DNA of 52,530 bases from Pseudomonadota bacterium (GTDB lineage: Bacteria; Desulfobacterota; Binatia; UBA12015), in contig SXLG01000066.1 in the NCBI GenBank assembly GCA_005777805.1, forward strand, positions 1-52,530, given 5' to 3'. The position numbers were made by a program, and so were the translations under genes. A model generated the notes under the pieces. That model saw nothing but the letters and a program-made list of their open reading frames with translations. It was not told the origin of the DNA and made no database searches. Positions 9,252 to 18,792 of the stretch are shown here, in pieces. The first letter of the stretch is position 1. Each line of letters starts with the position of its first letter.

Positions 9252-12200
9252 TCAGCAGCCCGTGGCGCGCTTCCGACCCCTCGACGAGCGTTGCGCGCCT
9301 CGGCTCGCCCCGGCCTCTCCTCCCGCGAAGAGCGGCTGCAACGCCTCGCCGGTCGGTGTGGTGGCGCTATGAGCGAGAGCGAACGGCGCCCCCTCGGCCA
9401 CAATCCGGCCGCCCCGTTCGCCCCCACCGGGGCCGAGGTCGATCACCCAGTCTGCTGCGGCAATGAAGTCCGGGTTGTGCTCGACCACCAGCACGCTGTG
9501 ACCGCGATCGACCAGCCCGTGCAGCACGGTGGCGAGGCGCGCCACGTCCGTGAGATGCAGCCCTGTCGTCGGTTCATCAAAAATCAGGAGCCGGCCCGCC
9601 CCGGCATCCGGATCGATGAAGCTCGCGAGTTTCAGCCGCTGCGCCTCGCCCCCGGAAAGCGTCGCCGTCGACTGTCCGAGGGTGAGATAGCCGAGACCGA
9701 CCTCGCCGATTGCGCGCAGCCGCTGACACACCCGGGGAATGTCGGCGAAGAATCGCTGCGCCTCCTCGACCGTCATGGATAGTATTTCGTCGATGCCGCG
9801 GCCGCGCCAGCGCACCGCGAGCACCGCCGAGCGGAACCGCCGCCCGCTGCAAACCTCGCAGGTAACCGTCAGGTCGGCCATGAAGTGCATCTCGAGCGTG
9901 ACGATCCCCATGCCGCCACAGGCCTCGCAGCGACCGCCCGCTGCATTGAACGAGAAGGCTCCAGGACCGAGCCTTGCGGCCTTCGCGGCGGGGGTGGCCG
10001 CGAAGAGACGGCGGATCTCGTCCCACGCCTTCAGGTAGGTGGCAGGATTCGAGCGCGACGAGCGACCGACCGGAGCCTGCGACATGACCACCACGTCAGC
10101 GAAGCGCTCGATGCCATCGATGCCGGCACACGCGCCGGGCTCGGCGGCGAGGCCGCGCGCCCGCAGCCAGCCCTGATGCAGCACCTGCTCGACCAGCGTG
10201 GATTTGCCCGATCCCGAGACTCCCGTGACGCAGACCAGACGGCCGACCGGGATGCGCACGTCGATGCCCTTGAGGTTGTTCTCGCGCGCGCCGCGGACGA
10301 CGATCGCCGGCGTTGCCGCGGCAACCGTGCGACGCGGGCCGGCATGGCGGCTGCTCCGCGCCAGCAACGCCCGCGCCGTGCCCGAGCCCGTGGCGCGCAT
10401 CCGGGCCGGAGGGCCGGCCCAGACGATCTCGCCTCCACCCGCCCCACCCCCGGGACCCATATCGATCACCTGATCGGCACCCTGGATGAGCGACGGATCG
10501 TGTTCCACCACCACCACCGTGTTGCCCGCCGCAACCAGCCGTCGCAGCACCTCGAGCAGGCGGGCTGCATCGCGCGCGTGCAGACCGACCGTCGGTTCAT
10601 CCAGACAATAAAGCGTATCGGTCAGCGCCGACCCGAGCGCGCTCGCGAGGTGAATACGCTGCGCCTCCCCGCCCGAGAGCGTGCGCGCCTGGCGCGAGAG
10701 CGTCAGGTAGTCGAGGCCGACGGCCAGCAGATAGCCGAGCCGCGCGCGGATCCCCGCGAGCAGCACCGCGGCGCGAGTATTCACACGCTCGTCGCGCTGG
10801 AGGTCTTCGGCCCAGAGGAGGGCACGATCGATCGGCAGCTCGGCCACTTCGGCGATCGTCAAGCCACAGACGCGGCTCGCGAGCGCCTCGGGGCGCAGGC
10901 GCGCGCCGCCACAGGCGTCACACGGAGTGTAGCCGCGGTAGCGCGCCAGCAGGACCCGGACATGGGTTTTGTAGCGCTTCTTTTCGAGCCATCCGAAAAA
11001 TCCCTTGATTCCGGGAAACCGACGCCGGTGCCCCGGCGAGGCTTGCGTCTCGCCATCGACCACGAGACTGCGGGCGGACGCGGCAAGCTCGGCCCACGGC
11101 ACGACGGTGGGGACGGCGTGCGCCCGCGCGCTCCGCAGCAGCCACGCCTGCATCTCGCGGCCGCTCGGCGTCGTCCACGGCGCCACGGCTCCGGCCTCGA
11201 GCGAGCGCGAGGCATCGGGGATCACCTTGTCGAGGTCGATCCCGGTGACCCGACCGAAGCCCTCACAGGTCGGGCAGGCGCCAAGCGGATTGTTGAAGGA
11301 GAAGAGCTGGGGTGTGGCCGACGGCTGCACGCGCCCGCAGGCGCGACATGTGGAGCGGCGGTCGAGTTCGATGCTGCGACCGGCATCGACGAGCAGCAGA
11401 GTGACGTGCCCCGCGCCCAGCGAGAAAGCCGCCTCGAGCGCCTCGCGCACCCGCGCGCGCGGCGACGTGCCCGCGCGCAGGCGGTCCACCACGACCGGCA
11501 GCACGCGCCCGCCACTACCCGCCCCGGCCGGCACGCCAACCGATTGTGCGGCCCCGCGGCGACGCGCCTTTGATCCGGCTGTAGATGACCGGGAGTCCCT
11601 TGCTGCACCGGCCAACCGTGCGCCCCCTTTGCGACGCGCGGGCCGGCCCCGCGCTGGCCCTGGGGAGATCGAGTCAGCAACAATATTTGACAAGAGGACG
11701 TCACCCGCCGCACCCCGACCATCTGGCCCGTCGGCGACGGACTCGACGTTCAGCCCGTCAACGGCGGGCTCGTCGAGACGCACGAGTCTGCCGTCGAGCC
11801 AGAGGCGCCGGTGACCGGCCGCGACCAGCTCGGCCACCACCTCGCCCACCCGGCGCCCGCCGGTTGCGACCGGAGCCAGCACGACGACCACCGTCCCCTC
11901 GGGCAAGGCAGCGAATTCGGCGAGACCGCTCTCGGGGTCGTCGGCCACGACCCGGCCGCCGCATTCCGGGCACGACACCAGGCCTGTGTGCGCGAAGAGC
12001 AGCCGCAAGTGGTCGTTGATCTCGGTGATCGTGCCGACGGTCGAGCGGGCATTGCGGATGGTGTTCTTCTGCGCCAGCGCGATCGCCGGTGGGACGTTCG
12101 AGAGAAAATCGACTTCAGGACGTTCCATGCGCTCGAGGAAGAGCCGCGTATAGGTTGACATCGATTGCACGAAGCGGCGCTGCCCCTCGGCGTAGAGAGT

Positions 12201-12356
12201 GTCGAAGACAAGACTCGACTTTCCCGAGCCCGAGGGGCCCGTGACGACCGTCAGGGCACGCTCGGGGATCGCGCACGAGACCCCCTTGAGGTTGTGCGTG
12301 CGCGCGCCGCGAATCTCGATCGCCCGGCCCGCCCGCGCCGGCGCGCGCCGCGGCAT
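9252..12356 (-). CDS. uvrA: UvrA-family excinuclease ATPase with repeat-containing insertion
   Basis: Walker A GPSGSGKSSL and GVSGSGKSTLVEQ; LSGGEAQR x2; CRAC...CPTC and CDAC/CEAC Zn motifs; extra ~75 aa between NVESVAD and LPVVVDRL. Confidence 0.9.
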   Translation of the reverse strand: MPRRAPARAGRAIEIRGARTHNLKGVSCAIPERALTVVTGPSGSGKSSLVFDTLYAEGQRRFVQSMSTYTRLFLERMERPEVDFLSNVPPAIALAQKNTIRNARSTVGTITEINDHLRLLFAHTGLVSCPECGGRVVADDPESGLAEFAALPEGTVVVVLAPVATGGRRVGEVVAELVAAGHRRLWLDGRLVRLDEPAVDGLNVESVADGPDGRGAAGDVLLSNIVADSISPGPARGRPARRKGGARLAGAARDSRSSTAGSKARRRGAAQSVGVPAGAGSGGRVLPVVVDRLRAGTSPRARVREALEAAFSLGAGHVTLLLVDAGRSIELDRRSTCRACGRVQPSATPQLFSFNNPLGACPTCEGFGRVTGIDLDKVIPDASRSLEAGAVAPWTTPSGREMQAWLLRSARAHAVPTVVPWAELAASARSLVVDGETQASPGHRRRFPGIKGFFGWLEKKRYKTHVRVLLARYRGYTPCDACGGARLRPEALASRVCGLTIAEVAELPIDRALLWAEDLQRDERVNTRAAVLLAGIRARLGYLLAVGLDYLTLSRQARTLSGGEAQRIHLASALGSALTDTLYCLDEPTVGLHARDAARLLEVLRRLVAAGNTVVVVEHDPSLIQGADQVIDMGPGGGAGGGEIVWAGPPARMRATGSGTARALLARSSRHAGPRRTVAAATPAIVVRGARENNLKGIDVRIPVGRLVCVTGVSGSGKSTLVEQVLHQGWLRARGLAAEPGACAGIDGIERFADVVVMSQAPVGRSSRSNPATYLKAWDEIRRLFAATPAAKAARLGPGAFSFNAAGGRCEACGGMGIVTLEMHFMADLTVTCEVCSGRRFRSAVLAVRWRGRGIDEILSMTVEEAQRFFADIPRVCQRLRAIGEVGLGYLTLGQSTATLSGGEAQRLKLASFIDPDAGAGRLLIFDEPTTGLHLTDVARLATVLHGLVDRGHSVLVVEHNPDFIAAADWVIDLGPGGGERGGRIVAEGAPFALAHSATTPTGEALQPLFAGGEAGASRGAQRSSRGRKRATGC

Positions 12357-12360
12357 GGTG

Positions 12361-13689
12361 TCAGATCGCCTCGCTGACCATGTCCTCGCGAACGGAAGGC
12401 TTGGGCCGCGACTCGATCGGAGCCCAGTGGCGCTCCTCGGCGCCGGTGTAGAGCTGGCGTGGGCGGCTGATGCGTTGCTCGGGGTCGCGCACCATCTCGG
12501 CCCACTGCGCGAGCCAGCCCGAGGTGCGCGGGATCGCGAACAGGACCGGGAACATCTCGAGCGGGAAGCCCATCGCCTGGTAGATCACGCCGGAATAGAA
12601 ATCGACGTTGGGGTAGAGCCGGCGCTGCACGAAGTAGTCGTCCTCGAGCGCGATGCGCTCGAGTTCCATCGCGATGTCGATCAGCGGATTTCGGCCCGTG
12701 ACGTCGAAGACCTCGAGCGCCAGCTGCTTGATGATCTTCCCGCGCGGGTCGAAATTCTTGTAGATGCGAGGGCCGACTCCCATGAGGCGCGACTCGCCGC
12801 GCTTGAAGCGCTCTATCGCCCGCGGCACCGCCGCGGCCGATCCGATTTCCTGGAGCATCCGCACGACGGCCTCGTTGGCGCCACCGTGCAAGGGCCCGTA
12901 GAGCGCCGCGATCCCCGCCGCGACCGCCGAGTAGGGATCAACGCCCGAGCTGCCCACCGCACGCACGGCGTTGGTCGAGCAGTTCTGCTCGTGATCGGCG
13001 TGCAGGATGAAGAGGACATCGAGCGCGTGCTCCAGAACGGGGTCGGGTTTGTAGCGGTTCTCGCCCATGCGGAAGAGCATCGAGAGGAAGTTGCCGGCGT
13101 AGCTCAACTCATTATCGGGCTGGAGGTAGGGCAATCCGCGTCGGTGCCGGTAAGCCCACGCCGCGAGTGTGGGCATCTTGCCGATCAGGCGGCGGGTCTG
13201 CAGCCGCCGCGATTCGAGATCGTGAATCTCCTTGGCATCCGGGTAGAACGTGGACAGCGCCCCGATCGTCCCGAGGAGCATCCCCATGGGGTGCGCATCA
13301 TACCGGAAGCCGTCCATGAACTTTTTGATGTTCTTGTGGACCATCGTATGGAGCGTGATGTTCCGCTCCCAGCGCGCGTAGTGCTCGGCGTCGGGCAGTT
13401 CGCCCTTCACGATCAGGTAGGCGGTCTCGAGGTAATTGCTCTGCGCCGCGATCTCCTCGATGGGATAGCCGCGGTCGCGCAGGATGCCGCGATCACCGTC
13501 GATGAAAGCGATCTGACTCCGGCAGGATGCCGTGTTGAGAAACGCCGGATCGTAGGACAGCAGACCGGGGTCGTGCTCGCCGGCCTTGATCTGGCCAAGG
13601 TCACGGGCGTGGATGGCCCCTTGCTCGATCGGCAACTCGTAGGTCTTGCCGGTCCGGTTGTCAGTGATGGTGAGCGTCTCTTTTGCCAT
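12361..13689 (-). CDS. gltA: Citrate synthase
   Basis: FIDGDRGILRDRGYPIEEIA; ILHADHEQNCSTNAVRAVGSSG; GPLHGGANEAVV; PNVDFYSGVIYQAMGFP. Confidence 0.93.
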   Translation of the reverse strand: MAKETLTITDNRTGKTYELPIEQGAIHARDLGQIKAGEHDPGLLSYDPAFLNTASCRSQIAFIDGDRGILRDRGYPIEEIAAQSNYLETAYLIVKGELPDAEHYARWERNITLHTMVHKNIKKFMDGFRYDAHPMGMLLGTIGALSTFYPDAKEIHDLESRRLQTRRLIGKMPTLAAWAYRHRRGLPYLQPDNELSYAGNFLSMLFRMGENRYKPDPVLEHALDVLFILHADHEQNCSTNAVRAVGSSGVDPYSAVAAGIAALYGPLHGGANEAVVRMLQEIGSAAAVPRAIERFKRGESRLMGVGPRIYKNFDPRGKIIKQLALEVFDVTGRNPLIDIAMELERIALEDDYFVQRRLYPNVDFYSGVIYQAMGFPLEMFPVLFAIPRTSGWLAQWAEMVRDPEQRISRPRQLYTGAEERHWAPIESRPKPSVREDMVSEAI

Positions 13690-14035
13690 GTCCAGACCTC
13701 TCCCTCCGCCTGCCCTCTGTCTTAAACGGTGGCGCTCCCTGCTGCCAGAGAGAGGGGTCCGCGGGATTCCACGGCTGTCCCGAGCACGTCGGGGTGGCCG
13801 AGGCCTGGGTCTCGCGTGGTGCCGAGTGCGCGGGTCCGTCGCGCCGGCGCAGGCCGCGCCCGTAACGCAGGGAGCTGCGCGCCCTGGGGCGCGAGCCGCA
13901 ACTCACACCGCGAGCCGCCCCCCGGAGCGCGGCCCTGTCGCGACGCCACGGCAGCGCGCGCCGGACTCGCCCCCCCACGCGTGCGTAGAGCCGCGCTGAT
14001 GCGCTCGGCAGAATGGGGCGCGACGCCGGCGGTGC

Positions 14036-15154
14036 TCAGGCCGCCGACTGCCGGTAGCGCGTCGTGCTGTGTAACGGATTCTTGTCGAACTCGGGGATCA
14101 CCTTCTGACCGAAGGTCTCGAGGCACTCGAGAACCTCGTCCCGGCTCAGGTTGCTGGGCATGCCGAAGACGAGCTGATCGACGCCCGTGCGACGGTAAGC
14201 CTCGATCTGCTCGCAGATGTCCTCAGGCGTCCCGCACAGCAGCGCGCCGCGATCGATCGCTGGCTGCACGTGCTCAGGCAAAAGCCGGAGGGGAGGCTCG
14301 GGCCAGACCGGTGCTCCGGCGGGTTTCGGGAAGGTATCGTGGTAGAGGCAGACCAGCGAGAAGAGATAGTTGCGATCGGGCCGCGTCGCCGCCGCCCGCG
14401 CCCGCTCGCGGTCGCGGAAACAGATCACCGAGTTGGTGACCATGACGTTATCGTTGATGTACTCGCCGACGGGTTCGCGGCAGGTCGCGATACCTTCCTT
14501 GTAGGCGCCGATCTGCGGCTTCATCTCGTGGATCGGCGAGAAGTTGAACCCGAGCGCGCCGATTCCCATCTTGCCGGCCTTGGCAAATGTGGCCGGATTA
14601 CCGCAGGCCACCCAGAACGGGGGGTGAGAACTCCTGTAGGGCTTCGGCAACAGGTTGTGCGGCTTGTCGATCGAAAAGTGCTCGCCCTTGAAGGTGTAGA
14701 ACTTCTCGCGGAACATCCGCGGCAACTCGCGGATGACCTCGTCCCACTCGGCCTTGGTCGAGTTGATGTCGTGGATGTTGAACGTCCCGACCTCATGCGA
14801 ACCGGCACCACGGCCGGTGCCGAACTCGAAGCGGCCTTCGCTCAGATGATCGAGCATGGCCGCGCGTTCGACGTTGCGCACCGGATGGTTCGCCCGCGGG
14901 CTCAGGTTAAAGATGCCCGAGCCGAGATGGATGCGCTTGGTCGCGTGGGCGAGGTAGCCCATGTAGACGTCGCTCGCCGAGATGTGGCTGTACTCGGTGA
15001 GCGCGTGGTGCTCGGTGACCCATACGTACTTCCAGTTGTTGCGATCAGCGACGACGACGTACTCGGCCTCGTTCATGATCGCCGCGTGCTCGCGCTCGGG
15101 GTCGTGGGCCCCGGCCCCGGGAACATAGCCCTGGATGAAGATTCCGAATTCCAT
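14036..15154 (-). CDS. LLM-class flavin-dependent oxidoreductase
   Basis: MEFGIFIQGYVPGAGAHDPE...VTEHHALTEYSHISASDVYMGYLAHATKRIHLGSGIFNLSPRANHPVRNVERAAMLDHLSEGRFEFGTGRG. Confidence 0.88.
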   Translation of the reverse strand: MEFGIFIQGYVPGAGAHDPEREHAAIMNEAEYVVVADRNNWKYVWVTEHHALTEYSHISASDVYMGYLAHATKRIHLGSGIFNLSPRANHPVRNVERAAMLDHLSEGRFEFGTGRGAGSHEVGTFNIHDINSTKAEWDEVIRELPRMFREKFYTFKGEHFSIDKPHNLLPKPYRSSHPPFWVACGNPATFAKAGKMGIGALGFNFSPIHEMKPQIGAYKEGIATCREPVGEYINDNVMVTNSVICFRDRERARAAATRPDRNYLFSLVCLYHDTFPKPAGAPVWPEPPLRLLPEHVQPAIDRGALLCGTPEDICEQIEAYRRTGVDQLVFGMPSNLSRDEVLECLETFGQKVIPEFDKNPLHSTTRYRQSAA

Positions 15155-15260
15155 GATCCCTCCGCCGAAGAGAAGTTCAATTCTCCGAATCACGGTTCTA
15201 GTACCCCGAACCGACCTGCGGGGCAACCACCGGACCGGGAGAATCTGATAGGCAGGAGGC

Positions 15261-16052
15261 ATGGTGCTCGACCTTCTCGTCCCGAGTTGGAGCGACGCGG
15301 CCGGGCGGCACGGCTTCCGGCCGCCCGACGCGGCGAAGGGGCCGAGCCCAGCGTTGCGGGCGCAGCAAATGGACGGGACTCCGCCTGCCGAGCAAGTGCC
15401 ACCCGCCCAACCGCCCCAGGAGCTATTGCGGGCACAGCAGCTCGGACTCGGACTCGGGGTTCAACCACTGAACGAGCCCTTGCGGGCCCAGCAGGTACAC
15501 GGGGTCGCCGTGATCGAGGTCAGCCCGGGCGCGCAATCGCCGGTGGGCGAGGCGGACGCGCTGGTCTCGGCCACGGTCGGCCTCGCCGTAGGCATTGCCA
15601 CGGCCGACTGCGTGCCCATCCTGCTCGACGCGCCGGGCGTGGTGGCGGCCGTCCACGCCGGCTGGCGGGGCAGCCTGGAAGGCGTCGTGCTGGCGACCCT
15701 GCGCCACCTCGCCACGCGCCACGGCGTCGCGCCCGCAGAAGTCCGGGTTGCGCTGGGGCCCTCGATCGATGGCTGTTGCTTCGAGATCGAACGGGAGATC
15801 GCGGCGCGCTTTGCTGTGCGTTGGGGGAGCCGGGTGTGGCGACTGTGGCGCGAACGCCCGGCAGGCAAAGGCACGCTTGACCTGCGCGGCTTCAACGCGC
15901 TGGTGCTGCTCGAGGCCGGCGTCGGGGAGAACGCGATCGAGCGCGTCGGCCCGTGCACGTTCTGCGGGCCGGGGCCCTGGGCATCGTACCGGCGGGAGGG
16001 CCCGGATTGCGGGCGGCAACTGGCGTGGGTCGCACCGGGGCCGCGGCCGTGA
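15261..16052 (+). CDS. pgeF: Laccase-domain protein PgeF/YfiH (polyphenol oxidase family)
   Basis: QVHG, GIATADCVPILL, AVHAGWRG, CCFEI metal-site motifs; atypical repeat-bearing N-terminus. Confidence 0.85.
   Translation: MVLDLLVPSWSDAAGRHGFRPPDAAKGPSPALRAQQMDGTPPAEQVPPAQPPQELLRAQQLGLGLGVQPLNEPLRAQQVHGVAVIEVSPGAQSPVGEADALVSATVGLAVGIATADCVPILLDAPGVVAAVHAGWRGSLEGVVLATLRHLATRHGVAPAEVRVALGPSIDGCCFEIEREIAARFAVRWGSRVWRLWRERPAGKGTLDLRGFNALVLLEAGVGENAIERVGPCTFCGPGPWASYRREGPDCGRQLAWVAPGPRP
15354..15494 (+). repeat. Three copies of TTGCGGGCNCAGCA(G), spaced 72 and 54 bp, encoding LRAQQ x3 in PgeF
   Basis: 15354-15368, 15426-15440, 15480-15494; spacings are multiples of 3. Confidence 0.75.
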
Positions 16053-16145
16053 AGCGACGCGAGGCGGCCCGCGCCAGCGTGGGTCGCGCCGGGGCCGCCG
16101 CTCTGAAGCGACGCGAGTCGGCCCGCGCCAGCGCGGATCGCACGG
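16023..16145 (+). repeat. 54-bp tandem repeat (about 2.3 units) across pgeF stop / mutY start
   Basis: GCGTGGGTCGCRCCGGGGCCGCSGCYSTGAAGCGACGCGAGKCGGCCCGCGCCA repeated. Confidence 0.85.
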
Positions 16146-17293
16146 GAGTCACGATCTCGCCCCAGCTCCATGCGGCATCGGCTCGAACGAACGCGCCGGC
16201 CCAAGCCTTGTCCACGGCCAGCTCGCCGCTCTCGCGCCGGGCCGCGGCACCCACGGCACCGCGGCCGCTCGGGCGCACGGCAGCGCTGCGGCGCGCGCTG
16301 CTCGACTGGTACCGCCGGGAGCGCCGGGATCTGCCCTGGCGCCACGACCGCGATCCCTACCGCGTCTGGCTCTCGGAGATCCTCTGCCAGCAGACGCGCG
16401 CCGAAGTCGCGGCCGTTGCGTTCGAGCGCTTCGTTCTGGCATTTCCTGATCTCGACGCACTGGCTCGCGCCGACGAGGACGCCGTGCTCTCGCTCTGGTC
16501 GGGGCTGGGCTACTACTCGCGCGCGCGCTGCCTGCTGCGCGCCGCGCAATCTCTACGGGCCGCCGGCCACCACAACGTCCCGGACGACTCAACCCGACTC
16601 CGTGCGCTGCCCGGAGTCGGGCCCTACACCGCTGCCGCGATCCTCTCGATCGCCTTCGGCCACCCGCTCGCCGCAGTCGACGGCAACGTGATCCGGGTGG
16701 TCTCGCGACTGGCCCGCCTCGACCGGCCCGATGCCCGCGGCGAACCGCACGCCACTCTCGCTCAGGAACTCCTCGATCCAGCGCACGCCGGGGACTGGAA
16801 TCAGGCGATGATGGAGCTCGGAGCGCGCATCTGTACGCCGCGGGCGCCGCGCTGTCCCGCGTGTCCGATCGCCACCGCGTGTCAGGCCCGGACGGCCGGG
16901 AACCCCCTCGACCATCCGCCGCCCAAGCCCCGCCGCGCGCGCGAGATCGTCGGGGTCGAAATCACCGTGACGACCGATCCGGCCGGGCGGCTCTTGCTCG
17001 AGCGCGGCGCCTTCCCGCTTCTGCGCCACCTCTGGCTGCCCCCGGCGCGCCTGCGCTCGGGAGACTTGTCCAGCTATGATTTCAAGCACCACATTCTGCA
17101 CCGCGAACTGCGGGTGACCCTGCGCTCGCAGCACACCGCATCACGGCCGCACCGAGCGCCGCGAGTCGGTCAGGCGTCCGTGATCGAGCGGCGGTTCTTC
17201 GAGCCGACAGCGCTCGGCCGCATCGGCCGCTCCTCGTTGCTGGCGAAAGCGCTGCATCATGCGGCCCTGGCAACGCACCCTGAACAGGGATGA
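16049..17293 (+). CDS. mutY: A/G-specific adenine glycosylase MutY (start uncertain)
   Basis: LLDWYRRERRDLPWRHDRDPYRVWLSEILCQQTRAEV; LPGVGPYTAAAILSIAFGHPLAAVDGNVIRV; C-X6-C-X2-C-X5-C Fe-S motif. GTG start overlaps pgeF TGA. Confidence 0.85.
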   Translation: MKRREAARASVGRAGAAALKRRESARASADRTGVTISPQLHAASARTNAPAQALSTASSPLSRRAAAPTAPRPLGRTAALRRALLDWYRRERRDLPWRHDRDPYRVWLSEILCQQTRAEVAAVAFERFVLAFPDLDALARADEDAVLSLWSGLGYYSRARCLLRAAQSLRAAGHHNVPDDSTRLRALPGVGPYTAAAILSIAFGHPLAAVDGNVIRVVSRLARLDRPDARGEPHATLAQELLDPAHAGDWNQAMMELGARICTPRAPRCPACPIATACQARTAGNPLDHPPPKPRRAREIVGVEITVTTDPAGRLLLERGAFPLLRHLWLPPARLRSGDLSSYDFKHHILHRELRVTLRSQHTASRPHRAPRVGQASVIERRFFEPTALGRIGRSSLLAKALHHAALATHPEQG

Positions 17294-17520
17294 GATCGAA
17301 CGCGCTGGCCCCCGAGATGTGCAACGCGGCGCGCGACACCGCGCTTTACCGCCCGGCCGGCAGCGGCTAGGAGCAGTACGGACTCCACGCGCATGTTCAC
17401 CGCGAATTGATGCGGGTACACCGCCGAACCTTCGAAGGGAATACCGCTCATGAATGCTGCCCGGCCTGATCAAGCGCCGCCCCCCCTGCGATCAGCGTGG
17501 AAGGGCGCAAGGGCCGGAGC

Positions 17521-18351
17521 GTGAACGCCCCCACCGCGTCGCTCCCTGATCTCTCGGCCGCGCACGCCCTCCCCGAGGCCTGCATCGAAGATTTCGGCCG
17601 TTGCGGCCACACCCTGGTGCGCGGCCTGGTTCGCCCCGGGGAGATCGCTCCCTTTCGCGAGGCTATCGTCGAGACCGGCCCGCGCGGCCGCATCGACCAC
17701 CGCCCACTCGCCGAGCGCGACACCTACGGTCAGGCCTTCGTGCAGATGTTCAACCTCTGGACGCACGACCCACGCGTGCAGGCCTTCGTCTTCGCACGGC
17801 GCTTCGCCCGCGTCGCGGCCGAGCTGCTCGGCGTGCCGGCGGTGCGGCTCTATCATGACCAGGCGCTGTTCAAGGAAGCCGGAGGCGGCTTCACCCCCTG
17901 GCACCAGGACCAGTTCTACTGGCCGCTCGACACATCCGACACCATCACGATGTGGATGCCGCTGGTCGATTTGACACCCGAGATGGGCCCGATGCATTTC
18001 GCATCGGGCTCGCATCGCCAGGGCAGTCTGTGTGGTTTACCGATCAGCGAGGAATCGGAACTCGCCATTCAGGAAATCATGACGACGCGCGGCTTCCCAC
18101 GCCACAGCTACGGCGCCCTCACCGCCGGCGACGCCTCTTTCCACGCCGGCTGGACTCTGCACGGCGCCCCGCCCAACACGACCGGACGCATCCGCGAAGT
18201 CATGACCATCATTTACTACGCTGACGGCTGCCGGATCGGTCCGCTCGATCACCCGGCACGCCTTTTCGACTGCAACGTCTGGCTCGGCGGAGGCCGGGAG
18301 GGCGATCCCGCGGCCGGGCCGGGGAATCCCGTCCTCTACTCACGCGCTTGA
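17521..18351 (+). CDS. Phytanoyl-CoA dioxygenase (PhyH)-like Fe/2OG dioxygenase
   Basis: WHQDQFYWPL, MGPMHFASGSHR, FHAGWTLHGAPPN motifs; start could be 17497. Confidence 0.85.
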   Translation: MNAPTASLPDLSAAHALPEACIEDFGRCGHTLVRGLVRPGEIAPFREAIVETGPRGRIDHRPLAERDTYGQAFVQMFNLWTHDPRVQAFVFARRFARVAAELLGVPAVRLYHDQALFKEAGGGFTPWHQDQFYWPLDTSDTITMWMPLVDLTPEMGPMHFASGSHRQGSLCGLPISEESELAIQEIMTTRGFPRHSYGALTAGDASFHAGWTLHGAPPNTTGRIREVMTIIYYADGCRIGPLDHPARLFDCNVWLGGGREGDPAAGPGNPVLYSRA

Positions 18352-18640
18352 ACCAGCTCGGGGCGGAGCTCGGCCTGGGGAACCCCCGCCCTCTGACGCA
18401 CACGCCTGCGTCCGTGCCTCCTCGCACGCCAGAGCAAGCGCCACAGCAGGCTCCCCGGACGATCGCTGGAATCGCCCCCTAGAGACCTGGAGTACAGGCT
18501 TTCTTGCAGCCAACTCCGCCGACGCGGCGGGGCCCGGATCCCCGGGTTGAAGCCGAGGCTATCGGGCTCGTCCAAGGGACAGCGAGCTGCGCTGCGCCTT
18601 GGAGGTGCAGCCGCACCACCCCCACCAAGAGGACCGAACC

Positions 18641-18792
18641 GTGACTACCGCCTCATCCCTCCTGCGACCCTACGAACTCGGCCCAAGAGCCGCCCCGCCC
18701 ACGCCTCGCCTCCGCGGTGCTGGCCGCCCGATGGTGCTTCTGGCCGTGCTCCCGCTTCTGCCGCAGCTCGCCGGGAGCGTCCTTGATATCGG
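18641..18792 (+). pseudogene. Truncated copy of the N-terminus of the downstream histidine kinase
   Basis: GRPMVLLAVLPLLPQLAGSVLDI vs GRPRTSRPLLLVIVLPLLMQLVGSVFNI; DNA similarity 18718-18792 vs about 19820-19905. Confidence 0.6.

Noticed and set aside
9150-9290. GTCCTGCCCG repeat (64 bp apart) between GT4 and UvrA genes
   Set aside because: Only a 10-mer is shared; not strong enough to call a repeat array.
9885-11573. 562-aa plus-strand ORF
   Set aside because: Antisense to UvrA-family gene.
17257-17451. 64-aa minus-strand ORF MSGIPFEGSAVYPHQFAVNMRVESVLLL...
   Set aside because: Somewhat protein-like but no RBS, no recognised domain and short; not supportable.
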